NCBI GenBank assembly: GCA_910586535.1
Contig: CAJUHS010000004.1
Location: 91,076-155,075 of the forward strand
DNA from: an uncultured Oscillospiraceae bacterium
GTDB lineage: Bacteria > Bacillota > Clostridia > Oscillospirales > Ruminococcaceae
Length of the DNA stretch: 64,000 bases
Direction of reading: 5' to 3'
Shown here: positions 8,415 through 17,283 of the stretch, piece after piece
Numbering within the stretch: position 1 is the stretch's first letter
How the letters are laid out: each line of letters begins with the position of its first letter
The notes under the pieces: model-generated
What the model was told of the DNA's origin: nothing
Seen by the model: the letters and a program-made list of their open reading frames with translations, nothing else
Databases searched by the model: none
Made by a program: the position numbers and the translations under genes

Positions 8415-8642
8415 ATGGCGCGTATCAGGCTTTTTGCGGCGGACAATACGCCCTCAAAAACAGAGAGGAACGCTGAGGCCGCAGCTGTGAGAAACGCTGC
8501 AGCGGAGGTCAAAAAGAGACTGAACGTCCCGAAAAACCTTGATAAATTTACGCATGAGACAGAAACACAGTATGATACCGTATATTACCGGTTCAGGTGG
8601 TACCGCGAGAAAAAGAACGTTTATGAGACAATCAAAGCATGA
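8415..8642 (+). CDS. small hypothetical basic protein
   Basis: 75 residues beginning MARIRLFAADNTPSKTER, rich in Arg, Lys and Ala in the first half and with a tyrosine- and arginine-rich tail. I recognise no family. It starts 3 nt after the EamA stop, has no clear Shine-Dalgarno sequence and ends just before a strong terminator, so it may be translated by reinitiation or may not be real. Confidence 0.4.
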   Translation: MARIRLFAADNTPSKTERNAEAAAVRNAAAEVKKRLNVPKNLDKFTHETETQYDTVYYRFRWYREKKNVYETIKA

Positions 8643-8655
8643 TATTTATTCGGAA

Positions 8656-8697
8656 GGAACGCCCCCGCTCAAATAAGACGGGGGCGTTCCTTTATTT
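8656..8697. terminator. bidirectional terminator between converging units
   Basis: GGAACGCCCCCG (8656-8667) and CGGGGGCGTTCC (8679-8690) form a perfect 12-bp stem with an 11-nt loop and a T tract on the plus strand. ksgA converges on it from the right. Confidence 0.9.
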
Positions 8698-9562
8698 AGC
8701 TTTCAGCTGCTTCTTTCAGATGTTCGGAGACAGCTGCAAAATCATCGAGCCTAAGCTGTTCGGGACGTATATTTTCGGGAAGTCCCGCCGCCCTTATTGC
8801 CTCCGCCGCTTCAGATTTGGATATCCCCAGCGCGGAGGACAGGCTGTTGCCTAAAGTCTTTCTGCGCTGTGAAAACGCGCCCCGCACGACGCGGAAATAA
8901 AGCTTTTCATCGCTGACTTTTACTGCCGGTTCTTTTTTCACGTCCAGACGTATCACGCAGGAATCCACATTTGGGGCCGGCATAAAGCTGCCGCGCGACA
9001 CATTGAAAAGCATTTTCGGTTCCGCGTAGTATCTTACCGCCGCCGAGACAGCTCCCGCTTCACGGGTGCCGGGTTCGGCGCAAAGCCGCACTCCCGCCTC
9101 TTTCTGCACCATTACCGTGATACATTCAATCGGCAGACGGCTTTCCAGCAGGTTCATTATTATCGGGGACGTTATATAGTAAGGAAGGTTTGCGCAAACG
9201 GCGACTTTAAGTTTTGGGAAGTGCTCCGCTATTATTGCGGAAAGGTCGGCTTTCATAACGTCCTCGTTTATGACGGTCACGTTTCCGCAGTCGGCAAGGG
9301 TCTCCTCAAGCACGGGAATGAGACGCCCGTCTATTTCCACGGATACCACTTTATCTGCGCGCAGAGCAAGCTCTCTGGTGAGGACTCCGACTCCCGCGCC
9401 TATTTCCAGAACTCCCCAGCCCTTTTGAGCGCTTCCCATTTCAGCGATCCTCGGACACACGGAGGGGTTTATGAGAAAATTCTGTCCCAGCGCTCTGCTG
9501 AAAGAAAATCCGTGCTTTGACAGTATTTCTTTTATTACGTTTATATTGGTAAGATTATCCAT
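8696..9562 (-). CDS. ksgA: 16S rRNA adenine dimethyltransferase
   Basis: 288 residues. SAM-binding motifs are clear: LGQNFLINPSV, EIGAGVGVLTRELA, the acidic VVSVEID, and NLPYYITSPI (the N-L-P-Y motif characteristic of N6-adenine rRNA methyltransferases). The C-terminal RRKTLGNSLSSA segment is the helical KsgA domain. It dimethylates A1518 and A1519 of 16S rRNA late in 30S assembly. It converges on the EamA unit. The upstream DUF1624 gene ends 36 nt away with no terminator between, so the two may share a transcript. Confidence 0.96.
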   Translation of the reverse strand: MDNLTNINVIKEILSKHGFSFSRALGQNFLINPSVCPRIAEMGSAQKGWGVLEIGAGVGVLTRELALRADKVVSVEIDGRLIPVLEETLADCGNVTVINEDVMKADLSAIIAEHFPKLKVAVCANLPYYITSPIIMNLLESRLPIECITVMVQKEAGVRLCAEPGTREAGAVSAAVRYYAEPKMLFNVSRGSFMPAPNVDSCVIRLDVKKEPAVKVSDEKLYFRVVRGAFSQRRKTLGNSLSSALGISKSEAAEAIRAAGLPENIRPEQLRLDDFAAVSEHLKEAAES

Positions 9563-9598
9563 AGCCGCTTGTTCCTTTTTATTCTGTATCGTTTTACA

Positions 9599-10324
9599 TC
9601 AGTTCTTTAAGGCGGCAAATATATACACCGCAGCAAGAAAAACCGGTTGATGTATTATGTAAAAAAGCAGTGAGTGCCGTCCGCAGAAATTTACGGCAGG
9701 AAGCCTTGCCTTGTAGCAAAAATTCGGCAGCAAGCCGCTTTTTACAATGTCGGACAAAGCTGTTCCGGCAAGAAAAATAAATCCGTAGGGAGCAAGGGGG
9801 AAGTAGTCTGCGGAATGGAAATCCGACGAAGTTATGCCGATAGGATAAAGCCATCGGATATTGTCGGGAACGTCAAGGCGTACCCTGCCGAAAACCAGAA
9901 AAAGGCTGTCGGTGCGGTAAAAGTCCGTAAAGATGACCGCAAGAACGGTAAACACCGCAAAAATAATTACGTTTGGAATTTTTTTCAAAACAGGGCATAT
10001 TACTCCGTAAATGAGCATTATCATTCCGAAGCAGGACAGAACCCCGAAAACTATAGTTTCCTGAGGAAAAAACGCAGCCGTAATAACGGTAAGGGCTTCG
10101 CCTAAAAGGTAAAGGGTCGCTCCTCTTTTCAGCACGTTTTTGGAAAAGCCCGCGCATATTCCCGATACCGAAAACAGCACCACAAGAAAGAAACGGTGAA
10201 TTATCTCCATTCCGTCCGAAAAGAAAAACGGTATGTTTGATCCTCCGAAAAATATTAAGTCGTACAGAAGATGATAAAGCATAACGTAAATTATTGCAAA
10301 GCCTCTGAGCATATCCAGAAGCAT
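9599..10324 (-). CDS. DUF1624 (HGSNAT-like) acyltransferase-type membrane protein
   Basis: At least 241 residues with about eight transmembrane helices. The opening LLDMLRGFAIIYVMLYHLLYD is the hallmark of the heparan-alpha-glucosaminide N-acetyltransferase-like (DUF1624) family, and the C-terminus has NFCGRHSLLFYIIHQPV, the second conserved motif. Such proteins are thought to acylate periplasmic or surface sugars. The start is uncertain. The ATG at 10324 has no Shine-Dalgarno site and cuts into the conserved N-terminal motif, while the frame stays open upstream to an ATT at 10432 that sits behind GGGGGC and a good promoter. The true protein may be 36 residues longer. Confidence 0.8.
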   Translation of the reverse strand: MLLDMLRGFAIIYVMLYHLLYDLIFFGGSNIPFFFSDGMEIIHRFFLVVLFSVSGICAGFSKNVLKRGATLYLLGEALTVITAAFFPQETIVFGVLSCFGMIMLIYGVICPVLKKIPNVIIFAVFTVLAVIFTDFYRTDSLFLVFGRVRLDVPDNIRWLYPIGITSSDFHSADYFPLAPYGFIFLAGTALSDIVKSGLLPNFCYKARLPAVNFCGRHSLLFYIIHQPVFLAAVYIFAALKN

Positions 10325-10466
10325 TACGCGGTTGTTTCGGTTTATTTCTCCGGCTGCAGCTTTCGGAGATAAAGCTTCCCCTGCGGAGTTTTCCGGTGCG
10401 GAAATTTTTTCTTTTGTCAGCGTTTGTATAATGCCGCCCCCTTTTTCTGTATTATTTCGTATTTAT

Positions 10467-10495
10467 ATTATAACATACAGCGGATATTTTTGCAA
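10467..10495 (-). promoter_or_regulatory. promoter of the DUF1624 gene
   Basis: Minus-strand TTGCAA (10495-10490), 17-bp spacer, TATAAT (10472-10467). Transcription would start near 10460, about 28 nt before the ATT codon at 10432 and about 135 nt before the first ATG. Confidence 0.75.
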
Positions 10496-10573
10496 GGCAG
10501 GTCCGGCTGTCAGTATAAAAACAGATTAAAATAATGAATTTATAGTGTATGATAAATTCGTGTTAATTTTTAC

Positions 10574-10632
10574 TTGACAAATTGAGTAAAGTGTTGTATA
10601 ATATTTCATACAACAGAGTTAGTTTATGCTAA
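10574..10632 (+). promoter_or_regulatory. feoAB promoter with overlapping dyads
   Basis: TTGACA (10574-10579), 17-bp spacer, TATAAT (10597-10602). GTTGTAT/ATACAAC (10593-10614) is a dyad overlapping the -10, and TTAGTTTATGCTAA (10619-10632) is a second dyad just downstream, resembling half-sites of DtxR/IdeR-type iron repressors. Iron-dependent repression is inferred from the target genes. Confidence 0.7.
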
Positions 10633-10650
10633 TTTGGAAAGGAACTTCTT

Positions 10651-10899
10651 ATGACCCTTAATGAATTGAAAACGGGACAGTCCGCAGTAATAACAAGCGT
10701 GGGGGGAGACGGCGCTCTCAGGTGCAGACTTCTCGATATGGGACTTATCCCCAAAACCAAAGTAATGATACGAAAAGTCGCTCCTATGGGCGACCCGATA
10801 GAACTGTTCCTGCGGGGCTACGAGCTTACCATCCGTCTTGAGGACGCAGAGAAAATAACCGTCGTTCCCGATAATGCAAAGGAGGCGGTCACAGTATGA
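10651..10899 (+). CDS. feoA: ferrous iron transport protein FeoA
   Basis: 82 residues, a single SH3-like FeoA domain. Family features are LLDMGLIPKTKVMIRKVAPMGDPIELFLRGYELTIR, split here over its conserved LLDMGL and the GDPIE turn. It is a small cytoplasmic protein that modulates FeoB. An AAGGA site lies 8-12 nt before the ATG. The stop overlaps the feoB start by 4 nt, so translation is coupled. Confidence 0.95.
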   Translation: MTLNELKTGQSAVITSVGGDGALRCRLLDMGLIPKTKVMIRKVAPMGDPIELFLRGYELTIRLEDAEKITVVPDNAKEAVTV

Positions 10900-12908
10900 T
10901 ACTTGCTCTTGCGGGAAATCAGAACTGCGGCAAGACCACTCTGTTCAACCAGCTTACAGGTTCCAACCAGCACGTGGGGAACTTCCCCGGAGTAACGGTG
11001 GACAGAAAATCCGGCGAGATTCGCGGACGCAAAAACTGCGAAGTGGTTGACCTGCCGGGCATATATTCCATACGCCCCTACACCAACGAGGAGATAGTGG
11101 CGCGGGATTTCCTCATCGACGAAAAACCCGACGCGATCATAAATATCGCCGACGCCACCAATATTGAGCGCAATCTCTATCTCACCCTGCAAATGCTGGA
11201 AATGAACATACCCATGGTGCTTGCGCTGAATATGATGGATGAGGTGCGGAACAACGGCGGCACTATTGATGTTAAGGGACTTTCCGAGCGGCTGGGTATA
11301 CCCGTCCTTCCAATAAGCGCGGCTAAAAACGAGGGTATCGACGAACTTATTTCCAAGGTCATCGAATGCGCCGAAAAAAAGAAAAAGCCCAAAAAGCTTG
11401 ACTTCTGTCACGGGGCGGTACACCGCTGCATACACGCCGTGTCCCATATGATTGAGGATCACGCCGTGCTTGCGGATATGTCCCCCAGATTTGCGGCGAC
11501 GAAGCTTGTTGAGAACGATCCCGACATCAACAAAAAGCTGAAGCTTAACGAAAACGAGCTTGAAATGATAGAGCACAGCGTTTCCGAAATGGAAAAGGAG
11601 CTTGACATGGACAGGAACGCCGCCCTTGCCGATATGCGCTACACCTTCATCGAGGAGGTATGCCGCGAGACGGTGGTAAAGTGCCGCGAAAGCAAGGAGC
11701 ATATCCGAAGCGTTAAGATAGACAATATCCTGACCGGAAAATATCTTGCCATACCGCTTTTTCTCTGCATAATGCTGCTTATCTTCTGGATAACGTTCGG
11801 TTCGGTGGGAGCATGGCTCAGCGATATTTTTAGCGGCTTTATCGACTTTGTTACGTCTGGAATAGACAAGGCTCTGACGGTGTACGGTTTAAATCCGATA
11901 GTACATAGTCTTATCATAGACGGAATTTTCGCCGGCGTGGGAAGCGTTCTCAGCTTTCTGCCCACGATAGTCACCCTGTTTTTCTGTCTGTCCATTCTGG
12001 AGGACAGCGGCTATATGGCGCGCGTGGCTTTCGTAATGGATAAGCTGCTGCGCAAGATAGGTCTTTCGGGACGGTCGTTCGTTCCTATGCTTATCGGCTT
12101 CGGGTGCAGCGTTCCGGCTATCATGGCTACCCGCACCCTGTCCTCGGAAAGGGACAGGCGAATGACCATATTTCTTACGCCATACATGAGCTGCAGCGCG
12201 AAGCTGCCTATTTACGCAGTGTTCACGGCGGCGTTTTTCCCGAAGTACAAAGCTCTCGTTATGATGATGCTCTACGTTTCGGGAATGCTTGTTGGGGTTG
12301 TCTGCGGGCTTATCATGAACAGGACAAAATTCAAGGGGAACCCTGTTCCGTTCGTAATGGAGCTTCCCAATTACCGTCTGCCGTCGGCGAAAAGCGTGGG
12401 AATGCTTATGTGGGACAAGGCGAAGGATTTCATGCAGAAAGCCTTTACGGTAATATTTTTCGCCACGATCATAATATGGTTCCTGCAGACCTTTGATATG
12501 CGGCTGAACGTTGCGGAGAACAGCTCGGACAGCCTCCTTGCCGTGCTGGGCACGATAATTGCCCCTCTGTTCAGACCTCTCGGCTTCGGGGACTGGCGCG
12601 CGGCTACGGCGCTTATAACGGGCTTTTCCGCAAAGGAGGCGGTAGTATCAACACTTGCGGTGCTGACGGGTTCAAGTGTTGCGGATTTAGGTACGGTACT
12701 GGGCGGACTTTTTACCCCTCTGTCCGCGGCAAGTTTCCTTGCGTTTACATTGCTGTATACACCCTGCGTTGCGGCGATCGCTGCTGTAAAGCGGGAAATG
12801 AACAGCGGCTGGTCGGCGTTTGTAATGGTGCTTATGCAGTGTTTTGCGGCTTGGGTGGTATCCTTTGGAGTGTATAACATAGGCGCGTTTATATTCGGTA
12901 ATACGTGA
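10896..12908 (+). CDS. feoB: ferrous iron transporter FeoB
   Basis: 670 residues. The N-terminal G domain shows GNQNCGKTTLFNQL (G1), a switch GNFPGVTVDRK, DLPGIYSIRPY (G3) and NMMDE (G4). A helical GDI-like spacer runs from about residue 165 to 275. The membrane domain begins near residue 283 and includes LIGFGCSVPAIMATR and SCSAKLPIYA, the two conserved Cys-containing gates of FeoB. It is slightly shorter than Escherichia coli FeoB and lacks an FeoC domain. It imports Fe2+ with FeoA, suiting an anaerobe. Confidence 0.96.
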   Translation: MILALAGNQNCGKTTLFNQLTGSNQHVGNFPGVTVDRKSGEIRGRKNCEVVDLPGIYSIRPYTNEEIVARDFLIDEKPDAIINIADATNIERNLYLTLQMLEMNIPMVLALNMMDEVRNNGGTIDVKGLSERLGIPVLPISAAKNEGIDELISKVIECAEKKKKPKKLDFCHGAVHRCIHAVSHMIEDHAVLADMSPRFAATKLVENDPDINKKLKLNENELEMIEHSVSEMEKELDMDRNAALADMRYTFIEEVCRETVVKCRESKEHIRSVKIDNILTGKYLAIPLFLCIMLLIFWITFGSVGAWLSDIFSGFIDFVTSGIDKALTVYGLNPIVHSLIIDGIFAGVGSVLSFLPTIVTLFFCLSILEDSGYMARVAFVMDKLLRKIGLSGRSFVPMLIGFGCSVPAIMATRTLSSERDRRMTIFLTPYMSCSAKLPIYAVFTAAFFPKYKALVMMMLYVSGMLVGVVCGLIMNRTKFKGNPVPFVMELPNYRLPSAKSVGMLMWDKAKDFMQKAFTVIFFATIIIWFLQTFDMRLNVAENSSDSLLAVLGTIIAPLFRPLGFGDWRAATALITGFSAKEAVVSTLAVLTGSSVADLGTVLGGLFTPLSAASFLAFTLLYTPCVAAIAAVKREMNSGWSAFVMVLMQCFAAWVVSFGVYNIGAFIFGNT

Positions 12909-13015
12909 CCTGCTTTACCTTGCCTCCGAAGCGTGTTGACGTTTCCGATTAACGCTCGTTTTGCAGGAAGATGTTTTATCTGCACTTCTATTACATATCA
13001 GGACTACATAATAAC

Positions 13016-13067
13016 GGAACGGGATTCCGCCGCTGTCTTGCGGCAAGAGTCCCGTTCCGTTTAGTTA
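13016..13067. terminator. terminator between feoB and metK
   Basis: GGAACGGGA (13016-13024) pairs with TCCCGTTCC (13050-13058), with an inner GCCGC/GCGGC helix, followed by TTTAGTTAATTTATT on the plus strand. It can serve both converging genes. Confidence 0.8.
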
Positions 13068-13095
13068 ATTTATTATTGTTTATTGCATTATTGTA

Positions 13096-14280
13096 TTATT
13101 GCTGTACCGCTTTTTTCAGAGCCTCGGCGCGGTCTGTGCGCTCCCATGCAACGTCCAGCTCCTCCCGTCCCATGTGTCCGTAAGCGGCAAGCTTGCGGTA
13201 CTGGGGCTTGCGAAGCTCAAGAGCCTCGATGATAGCAGCGGGGCGGAGGTCGAAAACCTCGTCCACAGCCGCTGCGATAGCTTCGTCGGAGACTTTGCCC
13301 GTACCGAATGTATCCACCATTATGGAAACAGGCTTTGCAACGCCGATAGCATATGCGAGCTGTATTTCGCACTTGTCTGCAAGTTCCGCCGCGACAACGT
13401 TTTTGGCAACGTACCTTGCCGCGTAAGCCGCGCTGCGGTCAACCTTTGTGGGGTCTTTTCCGCTGAACGCTCCGCCGCCGTGACGGGCGTATCCGCCGTA
13501 TGTATCAACGATGATCTTGCGTCCCGTAAGACCGCTGTCGCCCTGAGGACCGCCGATAACGAAGCGTCCCGTGGGGTTTACAAAGTACTTGGTATCGTCA
13601 GCAAGCAGTTCTGCGGGAATGGTGGGCTTGATAACCTTTTCAATAATATCGGCGCGTATCTTTTCAAGAGAGACCTCCGCCGCGTGCTGTGAGGATACAA
13701 CGACTGTCTCAACCTTTACGGGCTTGCCGTCCTCGTACTCAACTGTGACCTGGGTTTTTCCGTCGGGACGGAGATAAGGCAGAACTCCTGTTTTGCGAAC
13801 CTCGGTGAGCTTCTTTGCAAGCTTGTGAGCAAGAGCGATAGGCATGGGCATAAGCTCGGGAGTCTCGTTGCAGGCGTAGCCGAACATCATTCCCTGATCT
13901 CCCGCGCCCGTCATGAACTTGTCGGAACCTTCGCCCTCCTTATGTTCAAGAGCCTCGTCAACGCCCATCGCGATATCGGAGGACTGTTCGTCTATGGACT
14001 GCATAACGGCGCAGGTGTGTCCGTCAAACCCGTATTTTGCACGGTCGTATCCTATGTCGATGATTACCTGTCTTACTATCTTGGGAATGTCAACGTAGCA
14101 GTTTGTGGAAATTTCCCCCATGCACATTGCCATACCAGTGGTAACGGCAGTCTCACAGGCAACGCGTCCCATAGGGTCCTTTTCAAGGATAGCGTCAAGT
14201 ATCGCGTCGGATATCTGGTCGCATATTTTGTCGGGGTGTCCTTCTGTAACGGACTCTGAGGTAAACAGCATTTTAGACAT
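13096..14280 (-). CDS. metK: S-adenosylmethionine synthetase
   Basis: 394 residues from the ATG at 14280 (MSKMLFTSESVTEGHPDKICD), chosen over an in-frame GTG nine nt upstream that would sit in the AAAGGTGA ribosome site. All MetK signatures are present: the N-terminal HPDK loop, GAGDQGMMFGYA in the middle, GGPQGDSGLTGRKIIVDTYGG, and GGAFSGKDPTKVDRSAAY. It makes S-adenosylmethionine from methionine and ATP. It is expressed from a SAM-I riboswitch, so its product represses its own transcript. Confidence 0.97.
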   Translation of the reverse strand: MSKMLFTSESVTEGHPDKICDQISDAILDAILEKDPMGRVACETAVTTGMAMCMGEISTNCYVDIPKIVRQVIIDIGYDRAKYGFDGHTCAVMQSIDEQSSDIAMGVDEALEHKEGEGSDKFMTGAGDQGMMFGYACNETPELMPMPIALAHKLAKKLTEVRKTGVLPYLRPDGKTQVTVEYEDGKPVKVETVVVSSQHAAEVSLEKIRADIIEKVIKPTIPAELLADDTKYFVNPTGRFVIGGPQGDSGLTGRKIIVDTYGGYARHGGGAFSGKDPTKVDRSAAYAARYVAKNVVAAELADKCEIQLAYAIGVAKPVSIMVDTFGTGKVSDEAIAAAVDEVFDLRPAAIIEALELRKPQYRKLAAYGHMGREELDVAWERTDRAEALKKAVQQ

Positions 14281-14347
14281 AAAAATCACCTTTCCTAATT
14301 AGATTTGATGCAAGATAAAGAGCGGCGGAAAGCAACGGCGTGCGATC

Positions 14348-14381
14348 CGAAAAACAGCGCCCGGGACTTACCCGAGCGCTG
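14348..14381 (-). terminator. regulated terminator of the SAM riboswitch
   Basis: Minus-strand CAGCGCTCGGG/CCCGGGCGCTG stem (14381-14355) followed by a U run. It sits directly after the aptamer and upstream of metK, the usual expression platform. Confidence 0.9.
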
Positions 14382-14400
14382 CGAAATTTTCATTAAAAAT

Positions 14401-14505
14401 TCCTCATCTCTCGGAAAAATCCGCAGGATTTAGCACCTTTCTCACATTTCTGTAATTAGGTTGCCGGGCTTCACAGGACCAGTTCCTCAGCCGCTCTTGA
14501 TAAGG
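14401..14505 (-). ncRNA. SAM-I (S-box) riboswitch
   Basis: Reading the minus strand from 14505, the conserved blocks CTTATCAAGAG, the G-rich GAGGAACTGG segment, TGAAGCCCGGCAACC, a later GGTGCTAAATCCTGC and GAGAGATGAGG occur in the order of the S-box aptamer, including both P1 strands. A terminator follows, then metK. Binding of S-adenosylmethionine should favour termination. Confidence 0.95.
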
Positions 14506-14533
14506 CATATGGCACATATTTTATTGTGCTTTC

Positions 14534-14562
14534 AGTATACCATTGTTTTTTTGTTTTGTCAA
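14534..14562 (-). promoter_or_regulatory. metK promoter
   Basis: Minus-strand TTGACA (14562-14557), 17-bp spacer, TATACT (14539-14534), immediately upstream of the SAM-I aptamer. Confidence 0.85.
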
Positions 14563-14754
14563 CAGATTTTTACAAAATTCAGATAATAATTTGCGGTGCG
14601 GCGGGCTGACAGGGGGAAATATCCGAAAAAATTCGCCGCCTGACTTTCTGACTTTGCCGTCCTTTTGAGTCCGGTCTGCCGCACTTTAAAGACGGCAGTG
14701 ATCGCGGGAACAGGTGCGTCCGTAAAGTCCGTAAAAATAAATTGACAAAAACTA

Positions 14755-14783
14755 TTGGCAAATCACACAGAATATGATATACT
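14755..14783 (+). promoter_or_regulatory. fhs promoter
   Basis: TTGGCA (14755-14760), 17-bp spacer, TATACT (14778-14783), 34 nt before the fhs ATG. A TTGACA at 14742 is too far from this -10. Confidence 0.7.
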
Positions 14784-14816
14784 GTATTTATTATCTTTTT
14801 CGGGGGGAATTTTTCC

Positions 14817-16496
14817 ATGTTAACTGATATCGAGATCGCACAGCAGGCAAAAATGCTTAAAATAGGCAGAATAGCCGAAAACCTCGGCATTTCGGAGGAC
14901 GACATCGAGCCTTACGGTCACTATAAGGCTAAGCTTTCTGAAGAGCTTTATACCAAAACCGCTTCAAATCCGGACGGTAAGCTTATCCTTGTTACCGCCA
15001 TCAACCCGACTCCCGCGGGAGAGGGCAAGACCACTATGTCCGTAGGTCTTGCGGAGGCTATGGCTAAGATAGGCAAAAACGCCGTGCTGGCTCTCCGCGA
15101 ACCGTCGCTCGGTCCCGTTTTCGGTATCAAGGGAGGAGCGGCAGGCGGCGGCTATGCACAGGTAGTTCCCATGGAGGACATAAATCTTCACTTTACCGGC
15201 GATATGCACGCTATCACAGCGGCGAACAATCTTCTCTGCGCGCTGCTTGACAACCATATGCAGCAGGGAAACGCTCTCGGCATAGATCAGCGCAGGATTA
15301 TGATAGACCGCTGCCTCGATATGAACGACCGCGCTCTCAGAAACGTAGTTGTGGGTCTTGGCGGAAAGGTCAACGGCGTGCCCCGTCAGGACGGTTTCAG
15401 AATCACGGTAGCCTCCGAAGTAATGGCAATACTGTGCCTTGCCTCCGACCTGACCGACCTGAAAGAACGTCTGGGACGCATTCTCGTTGCCTATACCTAT
15501 GACGGAAATCCCGTATACGCCCGCGATCTGGGTGCGCACGGAGCGATGACCGCTCTTTTAAAGGACGCTCTTAAACCCAATCTTGTTCAGACTCTGGAAA
15601 ATACCCCCGCAATAATGCACGGAGGTCCCTTTGCCAATATTGCTCACGGCTGTAATTCCGTAAGAGCCACAAAGCTTGCGCTTAAGCTGGGTGATTACTG
15701 CATTACCGAGGCAGGCTTCGGAGCAGATCTTGGCGCGGAAAAATTCTTTGACATCAAGTGCCGTTTTGCGGGGCTGAAGCCCTCCTGTACGGTTCTGGTA
15801 GCAACGATACGCGCTTTGAAGTACAACGGAGGCGTTCCCAGGGCGGAGCTTACGGCCGAGAACGTTGAGGCTCTGAAAAAGGGTATCGTAAATCTTAAGA
15901 CCCATATCGAGAATATTCACAAGTTCGGCGTACCGGTAGTTGTGGCGATAAACCGTTTCCATACCGATACAGAGGCAGAGATCAGGGTAATAAAGGATTT
16001 CTGCGCGGAAATGGGAGTTGAAGTATCCCTTGCGGAGGTTTTTGCCAAGGGCGGCGAGGGCGGTACCGATCTTGCGGAAAAGGTATGCGCTACCATTGAG
16101 AAGTGCGATGGCTGTCAGACCAGCTTCAAGCCTCTGTACGACGAGAAGCTTCCCATTAAGGAAAAGATAGGCATAATTGCGAAAGAGATATACCGCGCCG
16201 ACGGAGTAAACTTTACCGCGCAGGCTGAAAAGGCTATTAAGGAAATAGAGGGACTTGGCTTCGGCGGGACTCCCGTGTGCGTGGCAAAGACCCAGTATTC
16301 TCTTTCGGACGATCCCGCAAAGCTGGGCAAGCCCGAAAACTTTGTGATAACAGTACGCGACGTAAAGCTTTCCGCAGGAGCGGGATTCGTGGTCGCTCTG
16401 ACAGGCGATATCATGGTAATGCCGGGACTTCCCAAGGCTCCCGCGGCGCTGAAGATAGACTGCGATAACGACGGAAATATTTCCGGACTTTTCTGA
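14817..16496 (+). CDS. fhs: formate-tetrahydrofolate ligase
   Basis: 559 residues, the normal length. It shows TAINPTPAGEGKTTMSVGLAEAM, the family P-loop, then REPSLGPVFGIKGGAAGGGYAQVVPMED, the best-known Fhs signature (quoted in parts here), and a C-terminal GDIMVMPGLPKAPAA. The enzyme joins formate to tetrahydrofolate using ATP, feeding 10-formyl-THF into purine and one-carbon metabolism. A strong GGGGGGAA site precedes the ATG. No other Wood-Ljungdahl gene is adjacent, so its presence alone does not show acetogenesis. Confidence 0.97.
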   Translation: MLTDIEIAQQAKMLKIGRIAENLGISEDDIEPYGHYKAKLSEELYTKTASNPDGKLILVTAINPTPAGEGKTTMSVGLAEAMAKIGKNAVLALREPSLGPVFGIKGGAAGGGYAQVVPMEDINLHFTGDMHAITAANNLLCALLDNHMQQGNALGIDQRRIMIDRCLDMNDRALRNVVVGLGGKVNGVPRQDGFRITVASEVMAILCLASDLTDLKERLGRILVAYTYDGNPVYARDLGAHGAMTALLKDALKPNLVQTLENTPAIMHGGPFANIAHGCNSVRATKLALKLGDYCITEAGFGADLGAEKFFDIKCRFAGLKPSCTVLVATIRALKYNGGVPRAELTAENVEALKKGIVNLKTHIENIHKFGVPVVVAINRFHTDTEAEIRVIKDFCAEMGVEVSLAEVFAKGGEGGTDLAEKVCATIEKCDGCQTSFKPLYDEKLPIKEKIGIIAKEIYRADGVNFTAQAEKAIKEIEGLGFGGTPVCVAKTQYSLSDDPAKLGKPENFVITVRDVKLSAGAGFVVALTGDIMVMPGLPKAPAALKIDCDNDGNISGLF

Positions 16497-16532
16497 TTTC
16501 CTGTTGCAGCTGCGCTGCTGATTGAATTTTAC

Positions 16533-16564
16533 GGGTGCAGAAATGCCTGTGCCCGTTTGTTTTT
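16533..16564 (+). terminator. probable terminator after fhs
   Basis: GGGTGCA (16533-16539) pairs with TGTGCCC (16548-16554), including two G-U pairs, followed by GTTTGTTTTT. The stem is weak and may only attenuate read-through into the hydrolase gene. Confidence 0.5.
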
Positions 16565-16577
16565 CCGAGGAATTTTT

Positions 16578-17267
16578 ATGGGCATTCACCTTAATTATAC
16601 CGAAAAAGGAGAGGGCGATCCGCTTGTGCTTCTCCACGGCAACGGCGGGGACAGCGGATATTTCGTGCATCAGACCGAATATTTTTCAAAGAGCCGCAGA
16701 GTGATAGCAGTCGATACAAGGGGTCACGGGAAATCTCCGCGGGGGGACGCACCGTTTACTATTGCTCAGTTTGCAGAGGATCTGAAAGACTTTCTTGACG
16801 GAGAAAAAATTGAAAAGCCTGATATTTTAGGTTTTTCCGACGGTGCAAATATTGCTTTGACATTTGCGTTAAAATACCCCGAAAGAGTTTCAAGGCTTAT
16901 TTTAAACGGAGGAAATCTTTTTCCCGCAGGAGTGAAGCGGAGCATACAGATACCTATTGAGATAGGGTATAATATAGCATCTAAATTTGCGGATAAAAGT
17001 CCTGCCGCAAAGAAAAACGCCGAGCTGCTTGGACTTATGAAAAACGAGCCGGATATAGACCCGAAAAACCTTTCTTCGCTTAAAATCAAAACCTTGGTAA
17101 TAGTCGGTACGCGTGATATGATAAGAGACGGACACACTGAGCTTATCGGAAAAAGCATACCTGATTCCCGGACGGTCAGGCTAAGGGGCGGTCATTTTAT
17201 TGCAAATAAAAATCCCGAGGAATTTAACCTCGCTGTCGGGAATTTTTTGGATGAAAAACGATTTTGA
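16578..17267 (+). CDS. alpha/beta hydrolase
   Basis: 229 residues from the ATG at 16578 behind GAGGAA. The fold signatures are VLLHGNGGDSGYF (oxyanion HG), DTRGHGKS, the nucleophile elbow GFSDGAN with serine near residue 92, the acid GTRDMI, and the base GGHFIA near the C-terminus. The triad is complete. The family covers many esterases, lipases and carbon-carbon hydrolases; there is nothing here to fix the substrate. It starts 81 nt after fhs. Confidence 0.85.
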   Translation: MGIHLNYTEKGEGDPLVLLHGNGGDSGYFVHQTEYFSKSRRVIAVDTRGHGKSPRGDAPFTIAQFAEDLKDFLDGEKIEKPDILGFSDGANIALTFALKYPERVSRLILNGGNLFPAGVKRSIQIPIEIGYNIASKFADKSPAAKKNAELLGLMKNEPDIDPKNLSSLKIKTLVIVGTRDMIRDGHTELIGKSIPDSRTVRLRGGHFIANKNPEEFNLAVGNFLDEKRF

Positions 17268-17283
17268 ATTTTTAATTTTATAA

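Noticed and set aside
10818..11702. 294-codon open frame antisense to feoB
   Set aside because: Shadow frame opposite the FeoB G domain.
15558..16670. 370-codon open frame antisense to fhs
   Set aside because: fhs covers almost the whole stretch with clear motifs; the antisense product matches no family and has biased composition.
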